Positions 52,581 to 61,306 of a stretch of DNA of 64,000 nucleotides are shown here, in pieces (position 1 is the first letter of the stretch; every line of letters begins with the position of its first letter). The DNA is taken from assembly GCA_035270785.1 (NCBI GenBank), contig DATESN010000015.1, forward strand, positions 62,001-126,000. The letters run 5' to 3'. The notes under the pieces are model-generated. The model saw only the letters and a list, made by a program, of their open reading frames with translations. It made no database searches and had not been told where the DNA came from. The translations under genes were made by a program, and so were the position numbers. The stretch is from DATESN01 sp035270785 (GTDB taxonomy: Bacteria; Bacillota; Clostridia; Lachnospirales; Lachnospiraceae).

Positions 52581-53531
52581 ATGTCTAGTGTTAGTCTTAT
52601 TAAAATTATTGATAAAATGAAGTTGGAGAATTTAACTCCAGATATTGATATTTCTAAAATCAAAATCAATCAACCAGATATAAACAGACCTGCGCTTCAG
52701 CTAGCAGGATATTTTGAGCATTTTGAAGAAACCCGTCTACAAATAATTGGTTTTGTAGAATATACTTATATGGAAGGTTTGCCAGACGAACGGAAAGAAG
52801 AAGTGTATCGGCTACTTCTTTCAAATGCAATTCCTGCTATCGTATTTTGTAGGGAATTAAAACCAGATCCCATATTCTTAAAAGTAGCAATAAAGCATAG
52901 TGTTCCAATATTTATGACAAAAAAAGCCACATCAGCATTTATGGCAGAGATTATTAGATGGTTAAATGTAAAGCTTGCTCCATGTATTTCTGTACACGGG
53001 GTTTTAGTAGATGTATTTGGAGAAGGTGTGTTACTAACTGGAGAAAGTGGTATTGGTAAAAGTGAGGCTGCGCTGGAACTAATAAAGCGTGGACATCGTT
53101 TGGTTACGGATGATGTGGTAGAACTTCGTAAAGTAAGTGACGATACTTTAATAGGATCGGCTCCCGATATTACAAGACATTTTATTGAACTTAGAGGGAT
53201 TGGTATCGTAGATATCAAAACGTTGTTTGGTGTTTCTAGTGTAAAAGATACACAAACTATTGATTTAGTTATTAAATTAGAAGAATGGAATAAAGATAGG
53301 GAATATGATAGATTAGGTCTTGAAGAAGAATACACGGAATATTTAGGCAATAAAATCGTGTGTCATAATATTCCAATTAGGCCAGGTCGTAACTTAGCAG
53401 TTATTTGTGAAACAGCAGCAGTAAATCATAGACAGAAAAAGATGGGTTACAATGCTGCCCAAGAATTATATCAACGTGTTCAAAAGAATTTGGCAAAAAA
53501 AAGAGATGAAGATGAAGACGATGACAATTAA
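52581..53531 (+). CDS. hprK: HPr kinase/phosphorylase
   Basis: HprK phosphorylates and dephosphorylates Ser46 of HPr and Crh, the central signal in Firmicute carbon catabolite repression. The 316-residue protein has the N-terminal domain (to about residue 130) and the C-terminal kinase with Walker A GESGIGKSEAALELIKRGH, the DDVVELR metal site and the signature RGIGIVDIKTLFG. The start is ATG 52581 behind AAGGAGAGG; ATG 52563, in frame, precedes that site. It is the first gene of a string continuing with glcK, murB, rapZ, whiA and the Crh-like gene, its likely substrate. Confidence 0.95.
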   Translation: MSSVSLIKIIDKMKLENLTPDIDISKIKINQPDINRPALQLAGYFEHFEETRLQIIGFVEYTYMEGLPDERKEEVYRLLLSNAIPAIVFCRELKPDPIFLKVAIKHSVPIFMTKKATSAFMAEIIRWLNVKLAPCISVHGVLVDVFGEGVLLTGESGIGKSEAALELIKRGHRLVTDDVVELRKVSDDTLIGSAPDITRHFIELRGIGIVDIKTLFGVSSVKDTQTIDLVIKLEEWNKDREYDRLGLEEEYTEYLGNKIVCHNIPIRPGRNLAVICETAAVNHRQKKMGYNAAQELYQRVQKNLAKKRDEDEDDDN

Positions 53532-53613
53532 TGACAATCATGAACGATACAATTATTAATAAACATCATAAGAAATATGCATAAGAAAATAAATAGAAAG
53601 AATAGGTTTTTAT

Positions 53614-54549
53614 ATGAGTAAAATTTGTTTCGGGATAGATGTTGGTGGAACATCAATAAAAATGGGAATCTTTGATTTAGAGGGGAATGTATTGGATAAA
53701 TGGGAGATTCCAACAAGAACAGAAGATAGTGGTAAAAACATCCTTCCAGATATAGCTGAAGCAATAAAAATAAAAATGATGGAAAAATCTATTTTAAAAG
53801 ATGATATAAAAGGTGTAGGAATTGGTGCTCCAGGACCAATTGATGCAGAGGGAACTGTATACAAAGCAGCTAATTTAGGATGGGGAGTGTTCAGCATCCG
53901 GGATGAACTATCTAGTTTACTGAATCTACCAGTAAAAGCAGGTAATGATGCTAATGTAGCAGCGTTGGGTGAAATGTGGAAAGGCGGAGGACAAGGCCAT
54001 AAAAATCTTGTTGCTGTAACTTTAGGCACAGGAGTTGGTGGAGGAATTATCATTAATGGAGAAATATTAACAGGTTCAACAGGCGCAGGTGGAGAAATTG
54101 GCCATATTCATATAGAAGATATGGAAAAAGACACATGTGGTTGTGGTAACAAGGGTTGTTTAGAGCAGTATGCATCGGCAACAGGCATCGTAAAACTTGC
54201 AAAAAAACATCTAGCATCAAGCAGTAAAGATAGTGTGCTTCGTTCTATTGAAGTTTCAGCAAAAACTGTTTTTGACGCCGTAAAAGCAGGAGATGAACTT
54301 GCCATTGATGTTGCAGAGGAATTTGGTGTATATTTAGGGAAAGGCTTGGCAGCAATTGGGGCGGTGGTAAATCCAGAAATCTTTGTTATTGGCGGTGGCG
54401 TTTCTAAAGCGGGTAAGGTATTAATAGAATATATTAAAAAGAATTATGTCACTTATGCTTTCCATGGAAGCAATGAGGCACTTTTTGCTTTAGCTACACT
54501 TGGAAATGATGCTGGCATTTATGGGGCAGCAAAATTAGTACTAGAATAA
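53614..54549 (+). CDS. glcK: ROK-family glucokinase
   Basis: A 311-residue ROK sugar kinase, probably glucokinase. FGIDVGGTSIKMGIFD is the N-terminal phosphate-binding motif. HIHIEDMEKDTCGCGNKGCLEQYASA has the ROK zinc site (CGCGNKGCLE) and the sugar-contacting His/Glu; GIGAPGPID and GNDANVAALGEMW are further conserved blocks. It has no N-terminal helix-turn-helix, so it is an enzyme and not a repressor. It phosphorylates free glucose released inside the cell. It lies 82 bases after hprK and probably belongs to the same transcript. Confidence 0.9.
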   Translation: MSKICFGIDVGGTSIKMGIFDLEGNVLDKWEIPTRTEDSGKNILPDIAEAIKIKMMEKSILKDDIKGVGIGAPGPIDAEGTVYKAANLGWGVFSIRDELSSLLNLPVKAGNDANVAALGEMWKGGGQGHKNLVAVTLGTGVGGGIIINGEILTGSTGAGGEIGHIHIEDMEKDTCGCGNKGCLEQYASATGIVKLAKKHLASSSKDSVLRSIEVSAKTVFDAVKAGDELAIDVAEEFGVYLGKGLAAIGAVVNPEIFVIGGGVSKAGKVLIEYIKKNYVTYAFHGSNEALFALATLGNDAGIYGAAKLVLE

Positions 54550-54593
54550 GTCGTTATAAAATGGCATACGATAATATAAAAATGTAGGTGAGA

Positions 54594-55511
54594 ATGGTGA
54601 GTCCAGCCATATATGAATATTTAATAGAATTTATACCAAAAGAAAATATATTTCTTGAAGAAACAATGGATAAACATACCACTTTTTGCGTAGGTGGAAA
54701 AGTAGAAGCATTGATCCAGATAGAAAATAAAGAACAACTAATAAAATTGATTCCCTATTTCAATATGATTGAAAAAGAATACTTTGTTCTAGGAAACGGA
54801 AGTAATTTGTTAGTTAGTGATCATGGTTACAAAGGGGTTGTTATACAAATAGGCCCAAATATGAGCAACATTGTATCAAATGGAACAACCCTTACAGTGG
54901 AGGCAGGTGCGTTACTTACGAAAGTGGCTAAATGCGCCGCTACAAATGGCTTGTCCGGTCTTGAGTTTGCAGCAGGAATTCCAGGTACCTTAGGTGGAGC
55001 AGTTGTAATGAATGCAGGTGCTTACAATGGGGAAATGAGCCAAGTCGTAAAATCCGTAACGTTGTTAGACATAGAGGGCAATTTACTTGAATTAGATGTA
55101 GCAACAATGGAATTTGGTTATCGCACTAGTATTATAAGGAAAAAGCCATTTATCGTGATAGAAGTAGTTCTGGAATTAGAAAAAGGCGATAAAAATACAA
55201 TTATTAATAAAATGGATGAATTCAACAAAAGGCGGAGAGATAAACAACCTCTTGAGTTTCCTAGTGCCGGAAGTACTTTTAAGCGACCGGAAGGCTACTA
55301 TGCAGGAAAGTTGATTATGGATGCTGGACTATGTGGATACGGTATAGGTGGTGCAAAAGTATCGGAAAAACATTGTGGATTTATTATTAACGAGAAAAAT
55401 GCTACAGCATCTGATATTTCTCAATTAATAATGGAAGTGGTGGAACGGGTGAAAAATCAATTTGGAGTAACATTGGAACCTGAAGTGATAAGTTTAGGAA
55501 AGTTTTTATAA
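54594..55511 (+). CDS. murB: UDP-N-acetylenolpyruvoylglucosamine reductase
   Basis: MurB reduces UDP-GlcNAc-enolpyruvate to UDP-MurNAc with NADPH and FAD. HTTFCVGGKVEALIQIEN begins the FAD-binding domain, GNGSNLLVSDHGYKG and GIPGTLGGAVVMNAGAY are flavin-contacting signatures, and PSAGSTFKRPEGYYAGKLI holds the substrate-binding region with the catalytic Ser of type II enzymes. The start at ATG 54594 follows AGGTG at short spacing; GTG 54588 is in frame. Its neighbours (rapZ, whiA) follow in the usual Firmicute order. Confidence 0.95.
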   Translation: MVSPAIYEYLIEFIPKENIFLEETMDKHTTFCVGGKVEALIQIENKEQLIKLIPYFNMIEKEYFVLGNGSNLLVSDHGYKGVVIQIGPNMSNIVSNGTTLTVEAGALLTKVAKCAATNGLSGLEFAAGIPGTLGGAVVMNAGAYNGEMSQVVKSVTLLDIEGNLLELDVATMEFGYRTSIIRKKPFIVIEVVLELEKGDKNTIINKMDEFNKRRRDKQPLEFPSAGSTFKRPEGYYAGKLIMDAGLCGYGIGGAKVSEKHCGFIINEKNATASDISQLIMEVVERVKNQFGVTLEPEVISLGKFL

Positions 55512-55560
55512 AAAAATAAAAATGAACAATTTGTTATATTACGTAAGAAGGGTGGAAATC

Positions 55561-56424
55561 ATGCGATTTGTTATTGTAACTGGTATGAGTGGTGGTGGAA
55601 AGAGAACAGCACTTAAAATGCTAGAAGATATCGGTTTTTATTGTGTTGACAATTTGCCTATTCCATTAATAGAAAAATTTTTCGAATTAATTACCATGCC
55701 TAGTAGTGAAGTTACAAAAGTGGCCATTGGTGTAGATTCCCGTACAACCCAGTCTTTTGAAGAAGTTAGTAGCGTATTAGCCAATCTAAATCAAGCAGGA
55801 TACATATATGATGTACTGTTTATGGAAGCTAGTGATGATGTCATTTTAAAAAGGTATAAGGAAAGTAGACGGATGCATCCCCTCTCCCCAGGGGGGCGGG
55901 TGAAAGATGGAATTACAAAAGAAAGAAAGATTTTAAAACCTCTTTTAGACGCATCAAATTATGTCATTGATACATCCAATCTACTAACAAGAGAATTAAA
56001 AGAAGAATTAAATCGCATTTATGTAAAAAATGAAGAATACAATAGCTTAATTGTTAATATCATGTCATTTGGATTTAAAAATGGAATACCCACAGAGGCA
56101 GATATGGTATTTGATGTGCGCTTTCTACCTAATCCATTCTATATTGATGAATTAAAGCATAAAACGGGTAATGATCAAGCCGTACAGGATTATGTATTAG
56201 GCTTCAAGGAAGCATCGGACTTTTTAGAAAAGCTATTAGATATGATTGAGTTTTTAATTCCTAATTATGTAAAAGAAGGAAAATATCAATTATTGATTGG
56301 TATTGGCTGCACAGGGGGAAAGCACCGCAGTGTTACACTAGCAAATGAACTTTACAGGAAACTGAAAGACCAAGGAAATTATGGTTTAAACATTATCCAT
56401 AGGGATATAAAACAAGGAATATAA
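55561..56424 (+). CDS. rapZ: RapZ/YvcJ family nucleotide-binding protein
   Basis: RapZ-family P-loop protein of 287 residues. In E. coli RapZ guides RNase E to a small RNA that controls amino-sugar synthesis; in Bacillus YvcJ is a nucleotide hydrolase linked to competence. FVIVTGMSGGGKRTALKMLED is the Walker A region, with Arg where most homologues have Ser or Thr after the Lys. IGVDSRT, HPLSPGGRVKDGI and GIGCTGGKHRSVTLANEL are the other family signatures. The start at ATG 55561 follows GGGTGGAAATC; upstream in-frame codons lack a site. YvcK, which sits between rapZ and whiA in Bacillus, is absent here. Confidence 0.93.
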   Translation: MRFVIVTGMSGGGKRTALKMLEDIGFYCVDNLPIPLIEKFFELITMPSSEVTKVAIGVDSRTTQSFEEVSSVLANLNQAGYIYDVLFMEASDDVILKRYKESRRMHPLSPGGRVKDGITKERKILKPLLDASNYVIDTSNLLTRELKEELNRIYVKNEEYNSLIVNIMSFGFKNGIPTEADMVFDVRFLPNPFYIDELKHKTGNDQAVQDYVLGFKEASDFLEKLLDMIEFLIPNYVKEGKYQLLIGIGCTGGKHRSVTLANELYRKLKDQGNYGLNIIHRDIKQGI

Positions 56425-56448
56425 TGGTTCGTAAATGGGAGAAATACA

Positions 56449-57393
56449 ATGTCCTTTTCTGGTGAAGTAAAAGAAGAATTATCAAAGCAGCTAAGTACGG
56501 CACGGCATTGTCAAATAGCTGAATTATCGGCTATCATACTTTTTTGTGGAAAAATTGTTCAGGGCGAACAGGGGAAGATATCGTTAGAGGTTCGGACTGA
56601 AAATAGTAGTGTGATTAGAAAGTACTTTACATTACTAAAGAAAACATTTAATATAAATACTGATATTTCAGAGAAGATGATAGGTTTTGAAAAAAATGGT
56701 GGTTCTATTGTAATAGAAATCTGTAATCAAGAGGAAGTCACCAAGATATTATCGGCAGTAAAGTTTATGGATGTAAAAGGAAATCTAGTATTAGAGAGAG
56801 AATGGATCAATCCAATTTTACTTAATAATTCATGTTGTAGAAGAGCTTTTTTAAGAGGTATCTATTTGGCAATTGGGTCCATGAGTGATCCTGAGAAAAG
56901 CTACCATCTTGAGTTTGTATGTATGAAAGAAATGCAAGCAAAAAAACTATGTAATGTACTTAACGATTTTGGATTAGAAGCAAAGATAGTAATTCGTAAG
57001 AAATATTACGTTGTATATGTAAAGGAAGGTTCCTGCATTGTAGATTTTTTAAATATAATAGAGGCACATGTTTCTCTTATGGATTTAGAAAATCTTCGTA
57101 TTTTAAAAGAAATGCGTAATTCCATTAACCGAAGGGTAAATTGTGAAACGGCTAATATAACGAAAACAGTGACTGCATCTTCAAAGCATTTGGATGATAT
57201 TGAAATTATTCGCGATCAATATGGACTTATTAATCTTCCGCAGAATCTTAGGGAAGCAGCAGAGGTGCGTCTTGAATACCCAGATGCTACCTTAAAGGAA
57301 TTGGGAGAGTACTTGACCCCACCAGTCGGCAAGTCAGGTGTTAATCATAGATTAAGAAAACTCAGTGAATTGGCAGATAGAATTAAAAGGTGA
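56449..57393 (+). CDS. whiA: WhiA-type DNA-binding protein
   Basis: WhiA is a homing-endonuclease-fold protein with a C-terminal helix-turn-helix. In Bacillus it affects cell division and chromosome segregation; in Streptomyces it is a sporulation regulator. MSFSGEVKEELSKQ is the conserved start. RRAFLRGIYLAIGSMSDPEK is the LAGLIDADG-like part and the C-terminus (LREAAEVRLEYPDATLKELG, then GKSGVNHRLRKL) is the helix-turn-helix. Length (314) is normal. It lies between rapZ and the Crh-like gene. Confidence 0.95.
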   Translation: MSFSGEVKEELSKQLSTARHCQIAELSAIILFCGKIVQGEQGKISLEVRTENSSVIRKYFTLLKKTFNINTDISEKMIGFEKNGGSIVIEICNQEEVTKILSAVKFMDVKGNLVLEREWINPILLNNSCCRRAFLRGIYLAIGSMSDPEKSYHLEFVCMKEMQAKKLCNVLNDFGLEAKIVIRKKYYVVYVKEGSCIVDFLNIIEAHVSLMDLENLRILKEMRNSINRRVNCETANITKTVTASSKHLDDIEIIRDQYGLINLPQNLREAAEVRLEYPDATLKELGEYLTPPVGKSGVNHRLRKLSELADRIKR

Positions 57394-57410
57394 AAAGGAG
57401 GAGTAGTAAT

Positions 57411-57668
57411 ATGTTGAAACAAACGATGACGATCCAATTAGTAAATGGTTTTGAAGCAAGGCCAGTTGCAGTATTGGTACAATTAGCTAGTCAATTTGAC
57501 TGTTCTGTATATTTAGAGACAGAGGGAAAAAGAGTGAATGCTAAAAGTATTATGGGAATGATGAGTTTAGGACTTGACATGGGAGTTAGTGTTCAGGTAG
57601 AAGCAGATGGAATGGATGAAAAAGAAGCAATCAATAAGATATCAAGCTATTTAAGCGGAAAAGAATAA
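57411..57668 (+). CDS. HPr-like / Crh-type regulator with Glu in place of His15
   Basis: An HPr-fold protein of 85 residues. The catalytic loop of HPr, normally GLHARPA, reads NGFEARPVAVLVQLASQF, so the histidine phosphorylated by EI is replaced by Glu and the protein cannot carry PTS phosphate. The regulatory serine is kept in NAKSIMGMMSLGL. This is the pattern of Crh of Bacillus, which has Gln at that place, is phosphorylated only by HprK and acts with CcpA. The gene order rapZ-whiA-crh is the same as in Bacillus, and hprK is five genes upstream. The start at ATG 57411 follows AAAAGGAGGAG. A canonical HPr must be encoded elsewhere. A terminator follows. Confidence 0.87.
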   Translation: MLKQTMTIQLVNGFEARPVAVLVQLASQFDCSVYLETEGKRVNAKSIMGMMSLGLDMGVSVQVEADGMDEKEAINKISSYLSGKE

Positions 57669-57679
57669 GATTTAAAAAT

Positions 57680-57708
57680 AAGGAGCATCTATGTGGTGTT
57701 CCTTTTTT
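57680..57708 (+). terminator. Terminator after Crh-like gene
   Basis: AAGGAGCA (57680-57687) pairs with TGTTCCTT (57697-57704) with one G-T pair, followed by TTTT. Confidence 0.75.
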
Positions 57709-57792
57709 AAAAAATAAGTAACATATATATAAAACGTTACACTAACACAGGTGTATAACTTTCATTACTAAATGTAAAGGGGGAATAACAAT

Positions 57793-58701
57793 ATGGAAAA
57801 TACAGAAATCATGAAACGAAGAAAGATATTGTTTGTTTATAATCCCCGTGCAGGCAAGACACGTATTAAAAATAACCTTTTTGAAATAATAGATATCTTT
57901 ACGAAGGCAGGCTTTGAAGTTACAACATACCCCACACAGAGCCCAGGGGATGCAATTGTTGCTGTTCGGAATAGAAGTGATCGCTATGATTTATTAATCT
58001 GTTCTGGAGGAGATGGAACCTTAGATGAAGTTGTAACTGGAATGATGCAGTGTAGCAAAAAAATTCCAATAGGCTATGTACCCGCAGGAAGCACCAATGA
58101 TTTTGCAAATAGCTTAATGATACCTAAAAACATGATGAAAGCTGCAAATGTCATTATAAAGGAAAAATATTTTGCCTGTGATGTGGGAACATTTAATGAA
58201 GATGTATTTGTATATATAGCTGCATTTGGTCTATTTACTGATATTTCCTATGAAACCAATCAACAAGTTAAAAATTTATTAGGACATATGGCTTATATCA
58301 TGGAAGGAATGAAAAGACTTTCAACGATAAAAGCTTACGCTATGAAAATAAGCGTAAATGATATAGTAATAGAAGATGAATTCATGTATGGAATGATTAC
58401 AAATTCCACTTCGGTTGGTGGATTTAAAAAGATGACAGGGAAATGGGTAAAATTAAATGATGGTCTTTTTGAAGTGACACTGATTAAGCGACCTAAAAAT
58501 CCAGTAGAACTTAATAATATTCTATCTGCCCTGTTAGGAAAGAATATGAATAAGGATTACATGTATTGTTTTAAAACCGCTCATTTGGAAATTGAAAGTG
58601 AAGAAGAAATCCCATGGACACTAGATGGAGAGTATGGTGGAAAAGTAAAAAATGTTGTTATTGATAATAAAAAACAAGCCATAGATATTATAGTTCCTTA
58701 A
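57793..58701 (+). CDS. Lipid/diacylglycerol kinase (YegS/BmrU/DagK family)
   Basis: A 302-residue cytosolic lipid kinase. KILFVYNPRAGK is the N-terminal substrate loop, CSGGDGTLDEVVTGM the ATP-binding motif, and GYVPAGSTNDFANSL the following conserved block. IPWTLDGEYGG is the C-terminal metal-site segment. Soluble Gram-positive homologues return diacylglycerol to phosphatidate during lipoteichoic acid turnover; this role is plausible but not proven. AAAGGGGGAATAACAAT precedes the ATG. It appears to be monocistronic. Confidence 0.9.
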   Translation: MENTEIMKRRKILFVYNPRAGKTRIKNNLFEIIDIFTKAGFEVTTYPTQSPGDAIVAVRNRSDRYDLLICSGGDGTLDEVVTGMMQCSKKIPIGYVPAGSTNDFANSLMIPKNMMKAANVIIKEKYFACDVGTFNEDVFVYIAAFGLFTDISYETNQQVKNLLGHMAYIMEGMKRLSTIKAYAMKISVNDIVIEDEFMYGMITNSTSVGGFKKMTGKWVKLNDGLFEVTLIKRPKNPVELNNILSALLGKNMNKDYMYCFKTAHLEIESEEEIPWTLDGEYGGKVKNVVIDNKKQAIDIIVP

Positions 58702-58725
58702 AAAAGACATATATTTATTTATTTT

Positions 58726-58757
58726 TTGTTCCTTTTTAGATAGAAGTGGGTTATAAT
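58726..58757 (+). promoter_or_regulatory. Candidate fba promoter
   Basis: A perfect TATAAT at 58752-58757. The best upstream hexamer is TTGTTC (58726-58731), at a long spacing of 20 bp. Confidence 0.4.
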
Positions 58758-58825
58758 GGGTACGATATGGACAGTCCTAAAGATGTTCAGAATAAAAAAA
58801 TCATTATTAAATGGAGGTAAATAAA

Positions 58826-59689
58826 ATGTTAGTTTCAGCAACAGAAATGCTTAAAAAAGCAAAAGCAGGCCACTATGCAGTAGGTCAATTCAATATTAAT
58901 AACCTAGAGTGGACAAAAGCAGTATTAATTACAGCACAAGAAAACAACTCACCTGTCATCTTAGGCGTGTCTGAGGGTGCTGGTAAATACATGTGTGGAT
59001 ATAAAACCGTTCAAGCTATGACAAGTGCAATGATAGAAGAATTAAAGATTACTGTTCCAGTTGCCCTTCACTTAGATCACGGTACTTTTGAAGGATGCCT
59101 TCAATGTATTGATGCAGGTTTTTCATCAATTATGTTTGATGGTTCACACTATCCAATCGAAGAAAACATTGCAAAAACAAAAGAATTAGTTAAAATTGTT
59201 GGCGAAAAAGGAATGTCAATTGAAGCAGAAGTTGGTTCTATCGGCGGAGAAGAAGACGGTGTTGTAGGTATGGGTGAATGTGCAGATCCTGCTGAATGTA
59301 AGATGATTGCCGATTTAGGTGTTGACTTCTTAGCAGCTGGAATTGGTAACATTCATGGAAAATATCCTGCAAACTGGGCAGGACTCAGCTTTGAAACGTT
59401 AGATGCTATTCAAAAGCTAACAGGGGATATGCCATTAGTTCTTCATGGCGGTACCGGAATTCCAACTGAAATGATTAAAAAAGCAATTGATCTTGGTGTA
59501 GCTAAAATTAATGTTAATACAGAATGTCAATTAACTTTTGCAGCAGCTACTCGTGGATATATTGAAGCAGGAAAAGATTTACAAGGAAAAGGATTTGATC
59601 CTCGTAAATTATTAGGTCCAGGTTTTGAAGCAATCAAAGCTACTGTAAAAGAAAAAATGGAAGTTTTTGGTTCTATTAACAAAGCATAA
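58826..59689 (+). CDS. fba: Fructose-bisphosphate aldolase, class II
   Basis: The zinc-dependent glycolytic aldolase, 287 residues. VALHLDHGTFEGCLQCIDAG supplies the first zinc His and catalytic Asp, FDGSHYPIEENI the phosphate-site region, IEAEVGSIGGEEDG a conserved Glu, IGNIHGKYP and LVLHGGTGIP the other zinc histidines. The start at ATG 58826 has TGGAGG seven to eight bases upstream; an in-frame ATG at 58811 includes that site and is less likely. Regular codon use suggests high expression. A very strong terminator follows. Confidence 0.96.
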   Translation: MLVSATEMLKKAKAGHYAVGQFNINNLEWTKAVLITAQENNSPVILGVSEGAGKYMCGYKTVQAMTSAMIEELKITVPVALHLDHGTFEGCLQCIDAGFSSIMFDGSHYPIEENIAKTKELVKIVGEKGMSIEAEVGSIGGEEDGVVGMGECADPAECKMIADLGVDFLAAGIGNIHGKYPANWAGLSFETLDAIQKLTGDMPLVLHGGTGIPTEMIKKAIDLGVAKINVNTECQLTFAAATRGYIEAGKDLQGKGFDPRKLLGPGFEAIKATVKEKMEVFGSINKA

Positions 59690-59702
59690 TTTCATTCATA
59701 AG

Positions 59703-59737
59703 AAAGCCCTCCTGCAAGCTTGCAGGAGGGCTTTTTA
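59703..59737. terminator. Bidirectional terminator between fba and AGCS gene
   Basis: AAAGCCCTCCTGCAA and TTGCAGGAGGGCTTT form a perfect 15-bp stem with a two-base centre, with T and A runs on either side. Confidence 0.95.
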
Positions 59738-59745
59738 AATAGTTT

Positions 59746-61191
59746 TTAAATTTCTTCGCCTTCTATTGTTTCTTTTCCAACTTTCACTCTTTTGAAATAG
59801 TCTTTTGTCATGGTTATTACTTGACTGGATAACAAGGTAATTGCAATTAAGTTAGGTAATGCCATAAAACCATTAAAGGTATCAGAAACATCAATAACCA
59901 ACTTTAGTGAAACATTGCATCCAATATAGATAACAATAATAAATATTAATTTATAAAAAGGAATTGCCTTTATTCCAAATAAGTATTCAATAGCCCGTTC
60001 TCCATAGTATGACCAACCTAAAATTGTAGAGAACGCAAAAAGCATAATGGAAATGGAAATAAATTGGCCACCGAATTTTCCAAATACGGATTCAAAAGCA
60101 GAACTTGTAAGTGCAACACCACTTAATAAGTGAGATGGAAGATCTTTTCCTATATAAAGGGCATATTCTTTATAATTATAAACACCAGATGTTAATATTA
60201 CTAAAGCAGTCATAGTACAAACAACTAAAGTATCAGCAAATACTTCAAAGATCCCCCACATTCCTTGAACAACCGGTTCCTTAACATCAGATGCAGAGTG
60301 AACCATAACAGAGGATCCAAGTCCAGCTTCATTGGAAAAGACCCCTCGAGAGATACCACGTCTCATGGCAATCATAAAGGTAAAACCGGCTACACCGCCT
60401 CCTACCGATTGGAACTTAAAAGCATTAGCAAAGATAGAAGCAAAAGCATCTGGAATAGCTGTAAAATTAGTTCCGACTATAATTAATGCCCCCAGAATAT
60501 AGGAAATGGCCATAAAAGGAACGATCTTTTCTGTAACAGAGGCAATTCTTTTGATACCACCAATAATGACAAGTCCAGCAAAGAACATAATAGCAACGGC
60601 TGTTACAGGTCTTGGAATAAGAAATGAATTATATAGACCATTTGCTATTTCATTTCCTTGCGACATGTTACCAATACCAAAAGAGGCAAAGGCACAGAAA
60701 ATGGAGAATATGACAGCTAACCATTTCCATCCTAATCCCCGTTCTATGTAAATCATTGCTCCACCAACCCAGTTTCCTTTTTCGTTCTTGTAGCGGTATT
60801 TTATACCTAACGTATTTTCAGCATAGTTTGTCATCATACCTAAAAAGGCAGATAACCACATCCAGAAGATGGCACCTGGACCACCGAGTGCAAGAGCAAT
60901 AGCAACACCCGAGATATTGCCTACACCAATAGTAGCTGCTAACGCAGTACAAAGAGATTGAAATTGCGAAATGGAATGTTTATCTTTTGTTTTAATAACA
61001 TGGTTATTTTTACGAAAAAGTTGAAAAAATGTGACATCCATCCAATATTTTATATGAGTTATTTGAAATACTTTTGTACGCAATGTAAAGTTAAGTCCTA
61101 CAAAGAGAAATCCTACTAACATAATAGGACCCCATATGAAATTGTTTAACTTCCCGTTGATACTTGCAATGATTTCTACGACATTGTTCAT
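59746..61191 (-). CDS. Sodium:alanine/glycine symporter (AGCS family)
   Basis: A 481-residue polytopic importer of alanine, glycine or a related amino acid driven by sodium. ALAATIGVGNISGVAIALAL is the family signature at the sodium and substrate site, FWMWLSAFLGMMTNYAENTL follows, and GISRGVFSNEAGLGSS is the second AGCS signature. Ten or eleven membrane helices are visible. The start at the ATG ending at 61191 gives the usual AGCS N-terminus but has almost no ribosome site; AAGGAGG lies 45 bases upstream and serves a seven-codon in-frame mini-ORF instead. A terminator-like hairpin precedes this. Regulation at the leader is therefore likely. Confidence 0.93.
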   Translation of the reverse strand: MNNVVEIIASINGKLNNFIWGPIMLVGFLFVGLNFTLRTKVFQITHIKYWMDVTFFQLFRKNNHVIKTKDKHSISQFQSLCTALAATIGVGNISGVAIALALGGPGAIFWMWLSAFLGMMTNYAENTLGIKYRYKNEKGNWVGGAMIYIERGLGWKWLAVIFSIFCAFASFGIGNMSQGNEIANGLYNSFLIPRPVTAVAIMFFAGLVIIGGIKRIASVTEKIVPFMAISYILGALIIVGTNFTAIPDAFASIFANAFKFQSVGGGVAGFTFMIAMRRGISRGVFSNEAGLGSSVMVHSASDVKEPVVQGMWGIFEVFADTLVVCTMTALVILTSGVYNYKEYALYIGKDLPSHLLSGVALTSSAFESVFGKFGGQFISISIMLFAFSTILGWSYYGERAIEYLFGIKAIPFYKLIFIIVIYIGCNVSLKLVIDVSDTFNGFMALPNLIAITLLSSQVITMTKDYFKRVKVGKETIEGEEI

Positions 61192-61200
61192 GATTTTTTC

Positions 61201-61224
61201 TTACATAATGGAACTGCGTACCAT
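61201..61224 (-). CDS. Seven-codon leader mini-ORF before AGCS gene
   Basis: On the minus strand ATG (61224) GTA CGC AGT TCC ATT ATG TAA (61201) reads MVRSSIM. It uses the only good Shine-Dalgarno in the leader (AAGGAGG, 12 bases upstream). It is in the same frame as the symporter gene, whose ATG lies three codons past the TAA. It could be a leader peptide with reinitiation, or the result of a nonsense mutation that displaced the start. Confidence 0.4.
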   Translation of the reverse strand: MVRSSIM

Positions 61225-61254
61225 TTTGTAAAGTAACCTCCTTGAGTTTAATTT

Positions 61255-61293
61255 AAAAAAAGACAAACATAACGCATAAGCGTTACATTGTCT
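61255..61293 (-). terminator. Terminator-like hairpin in AGCS leader
   Basis: On the minus strand AGACAATGTAACGC (61293-61280) pairs with GCGTTATGTTTGTCT, loop TTAT-like, followed by seven T's. It begins only a few bases after the predicted transcript start, so it would either attenuate the transcript or protect its 5' end. Confidence 0.6.
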
Positions 61294-61306
61294 TAATATT
61301 AATATT

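Noticed and set aside
53610..54053. 147-residue minus-strand reading frame inside glcK
   Set aside because: Exact antisense shadow of a well-supported ROK kinase gene, with low-complexity composition and no ribosome site.
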